Of a DNA stretch of 64,000 nucleotides, positions 60,933-64,000 are shown in pieces. The DNA lies in contig JAILWY010000025.1 in assembly GCA_022113835.1 (NCBI GenBank), forward strand, positions 1,798,001 through 1,862,000, in the 5' to 3' direction. The notes beneath the pieces were generated by a model. The model had not been told where the DNA came from. It made no database searches and was given only the letters and a program-made list of their open reading frames with translations. The position numbers were made by a program, and so were the translations under genes. Positions within the stretch are counted from its first letter, which is position 1, and each line of letters opens with the position of its first letter. Origin of the DNA: Atopsyche davidsoni (taxonomy: Eukaryota > Arthropoda > Insecta > Trichoptera > Hydrobiosidae).

Positions 60933-63086
60933 AAAAGCCCTCCCCCTGATATACGAAATTTTTTCCTTTCTAAGGACAGAAATATTGTGTATCACAACAT
61001 TCAACCAGCCCGCAGATTATCGTCAATCTATCTCCCTCCGCTCTCAAGTGGTAATTCTTAATTCCCTCCGTATTCAGTAAATCTGCATGGACCTCCAGCC
61101 TCCCAGCCTTCGGTATCGTACACATTGTTAAATCTCAAAAAAAATCTTAAATTACAATGCAACAAAACCTTCATTGACGCTACGATCATCAGGACTTGAA
61201 CCTAACGAATACCTCAACCGCTGCCCGCTTCCCTAAAATTACGTTACATCCCAAGGAAAATTTCATAAAATGTTCGAAGGCTGTCTCCCGTCTACGTATA
61301 ACATAAGATATCGTGTCGATATGGACGTACGTCATTAAAATAATAACACCTCTGCAAACAAAACCACCTTTATTCAAGCAACAAATACGCGTCCCAACCT
61401 CAAATTTTATTTACCCTTATCGTTAAACTTCATCCGGGAGTCGAACTCGGATTAAAATTTACCGATTATTATTACTCTTTATTAAAAAATTATTTTTATT
61501 ATTATTTTATTTTTTTTATAACATCCACCTAAACAGGCTACCTCCCCCCGCGTGGTAGAGTATTATTGGCTCTCCTAATTGTCATCTATTATGATTATAA
61601 CCCCATACCTTAGCAAATCCTTATCACGCCGCACATATTGTCCTACTGCTAATTCAGACACCTGTGTCCGTTCGGGCGTCACGCTTCAATATCCGCTAGT
61701 TTCCATAAATTTTATAAATACTACTTTAATGTATAAATAATTTTTCTCCTTTCCCTTTAGCGAATTTATCCCTAAAGTCATAACGTAACTCGTCTCACCA
61801 GAATATCTTTTCGACAAGATGTACCATCATTGGGATTTGAACCCAACGTCATTTAAAACCGCCCTCCGTCAAAATCTCAATTATCCCAAACGTACCTGAC
61901 CTAGCTTCACTCGAACATAAATTTATAAATCCGCCTAACATCGTGTCGCACCTGCATACAAGTTAACCGTAAAGTTTTATAAGATCGGTCACTAATTTGA
62001 TTTAAACCACGTGAAACCCCTAAAGTATTTCTGTTTTAATTATCTGACTATCACCCTTCTGAAAACTCCTGCTTTAGCTTATGAAATTCTTCTTAGCAAA
62101 ATATTTTTTTTTTCGATGGCGCACATATACCTCCCCCGCTCCCTTACAAGCATCGAATTACGTGTCGCTATTTATATACCTGGCGAACTCGCGTTCCTCT
62201 ATCTATATCACAAAATTACATTATGTTCGCTACCAAGTAAATTTTTAATTATACTATATTTAGAATGCCTAGTACCGCAAAAAATTTTTCCTCTCTATCG
62301 TGACCCGCCCTAAAAGATAAAACATCACTAATCCGACAGTTCGAACTGTCGTCAAGTTACGGCACAGCTGATTTGACGCGACGAAAACATACGCAATGTC
62401 AACTATACGCACGGCGACCTCTTACAATGTTATTATTGATTCCTAGCTTAAATTATCCGGTTCGGCCGCAAAATAAACGCCATAATTTCATTAAGGAATA
62501 TACTTCTTATAATTTATAAAACCCAGGATACCGTAGGAGATTACCCTTAAATTTGTTAACCTTATAATTATGTATTTGCGCAATCTTAATTTAGTTCTCA
62601 TCGCCATCCGAGTACCTGACCGTTGTGTGTTCATTTTTTTCTCTTTATTTCCTTGGGACTTCCGGAAGAAATATTCAAATATAACCATAAAATAACCAAC
62701 GACTACCAATATTTTGAAAATTAATCCGTACATAACGTATACCTTTCTCCTCTCAAATCCAAACTCCAATCAATAACATTTTATCACCGCGTCGTCGCGT
62801 TTTTTCGTACTATCAACCGATTATTTGACACAACCATAAAACCCTTATTAAGCTACAACCAGATAAACCTTATTAAATAAAAATCTTATAATTATCTTAG
62901 AATTAGAATAATTTTAACTTCACGCCTAGCTATTCGAACACCTTTTTTTTTTCTTAAATTACCATGGCCAATTTCGTCTAGAACCCTTGTTGTTTGTGTG
63001 GTAACCCTTTGAGTTCTTACGGAGTGAAACTCTATAAAATTATAAGGTTTGCTTTGACAAGCTCCGTCTTCTGCGTCACTGGCACC
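60933..63086. other. 2.15-kb spacer of the long inverted repeat
   Basis: The spacer has no open frame that I recognise (the longest are about 100 and 92 codons, at 62011-62313 plus and 62491-62769 minus). On the minus strand it holds four tRNA T-arm or Pol III B-box-like phrases: GGTTCAAGTCC (near 61190), GAGTTCGACTCCCGG (near 61432), TTGGGTTCAAATCCCAA (near 61840) and ACAGTTCGAACTGT (near 62336), the last within an exact 18-bp palindrome at 62334-62351. None folds into a full cloverleaf by eye. Confidence 0.55.
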
Positions 63087-64000
63087 ATCTGTGGTGATTC
63101 CACCCCCTGCCTAAGCTAATAATTCTAATTATAATAACCTTAATTAAATTAGACGCGAACGTTATAAAATTCCTAGTAATAATTTTCCTGAAAACTTTTA
63201 AAACAAAAATTAACTTAAAACTAGTGGTTCAGAATTGTTTGATTGAGGTAAATCTTTTTTCGCGATATTGGCCACCTTTGAGAACTGCAGCTCTCATTTC
63301 CATCCCCAAGTTCAGGTATCCTAAGTGTTTCGTATTGTGTACAACACGTACAAACACTCAGGACAGTGACTGCCAACCCAACGCTCCCTAATTTTTTCGA
63401 CAATCTAATTCCGCGTACTCTTTATGACACGGGCGAGTCCTCTGTCCAACATTTAACGGTATAAACGAACACGAATCTACTCTGAATTCAATCAATCAAA
63501 TCTGAACGAGAGTCAAGGAAACGAAATCCGTCAATACAGAAACATTTTCTGCTGCAATTTTGTTAGGACTTGCAATCCGTCTCGAACTGAAGAGAACTCC
63601 TTGTGTTTATTTTTAAAGTTGCGGGCCGCCAAAGGCAGGACACCGGATGATCTGGGACGTTGGACGACGGTGTCGCCGAGTAATTTATATGTTCTGGAAC
63701 AAGGGAAATTAGCCCTTTCTGCGTAGTTAGAGATATGACGAGATTGTTTCTGTATTGTAGACTCAATTCCTCAGCCCTCAATGCAACTAATTTACTCTCT
63801 ACAGTTAGTACAAAATTTGGTACGGTCGACTCGGACGCTCCCGTTTTCTCCGAAGATCAATTATTGTTCCACAACGGCCGTTAGAACCCTATACACCCTA
63901 ATCTGAACTGGAGGCTTTCACTCCGATTGTCGCCTGATATCAGGTTCACTCAGTGATTGTGAGTTTCAGATCAGCGTTACAGGATGACGGCCGTTCCAGT
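63087..64000 (-). repeat. Right arm of the long inverted repeat, cut by the window end
   Basis: Exact reverse complement of 60019-60932 as far as I compared it. Its inner end begins near TGTGGTGATTCCACCCCCTG. The leading TG, with CA at the matching end of the reverse strand, would suit an LTR boundary, but no primer-binding site or gag/pol sequence is visible nearby. The arm is still matching when the window ends. Confidence 0.97.

Noticed and set aside
60933..63086. Mitochondrial insertion (NUMT) or organelle fragment, suggested by several T-arm-like sequences
   Set aside because: Insect mitochondrial tRNAs lack canonical TTCGA T-loops, and no respiratory-chain gene frame is seen in the spacer.

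Overview
The window is insect nuclear DNA, most likely lepidopteran. It is AT-rich, its genes are split by short introns with GT-AG sites and branch/pyrimidine tracts, and it is littered with small DNA transposons (piggyBac with TTAA sites, mariner, hAT) and tRNA-derived short repeats. The order is judged from the overall look and the protein sequences, not from a database search. Nothing bacterial or organellar is evident.

Genes occupy the left 27 kb. At 1-1983 are the last exons of a plus-strand gene with a proline-rich C-terminus, possibly a DOCK-family exchange factor. After an AT-rich desert come four well-supported genes: ADO, a cysteamine / N-terminal cysteine dioxygenase (minus, 8948-9709, intronless); the C2orf42 homologue (plus, 10304-14032, six exons); XPR1, the SPX-EXS phosphate exporter (minus, 17826-23886, eleven exons, complete); and SIL1, the ER nucleotide exchange factor for BiP (plus, 24659-26711, two exons, signal peptide and RDEL tail). 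ADO/C2orf42 and XPR1/SIL1 are two head-to-head pairs, each sharing an intergenic promoter region of about 0.6-0.8 kb. The exon models of C2orf42, XPR1 and SIL1 each sum to an open frame. The genes have unrelated cell roles (oxygen sensing, unknown nuclear/zinc-ribbon function, phosphate export, ER folding); nothing suggests a shared pathway.

From 27 kb to 58.6 kb I find no convincing host gene. The stretch holds repeats, many nested: two hAT-type elements (32.0 and 35.4 kb), a decaying tandem array of about 180-bp units (36.1-36.8 kb), two internally deleted piggyBac elements with intact ends (39.2 and 54.0 kb), a deleted mariner (48.9 kb) inserted in an older interspersed repeat, foldback elements with a hammerhead-like core (52.3 and 57.9 kb), and tRNA-like SINE pieces. 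A few GC-rich islands (30.1-31.2, 44.7-45.0, 52.5-53.1, 55.4-55.6, 57.6-57.8 kb) could be promoters or remote exons.

The right end (60.0-64.0 kb) is dominated by a long inverted repeat: arms of at least 914 bp that I read as identical, around a 2.15-kb spacer containing four minus-strand sequences resembling tRNA T-arms / Pol III B boxes. The right arm runs off the window. This is the most unusual structure here, but an assembly artefact or oppositely oriented LTRs must be excluded first.
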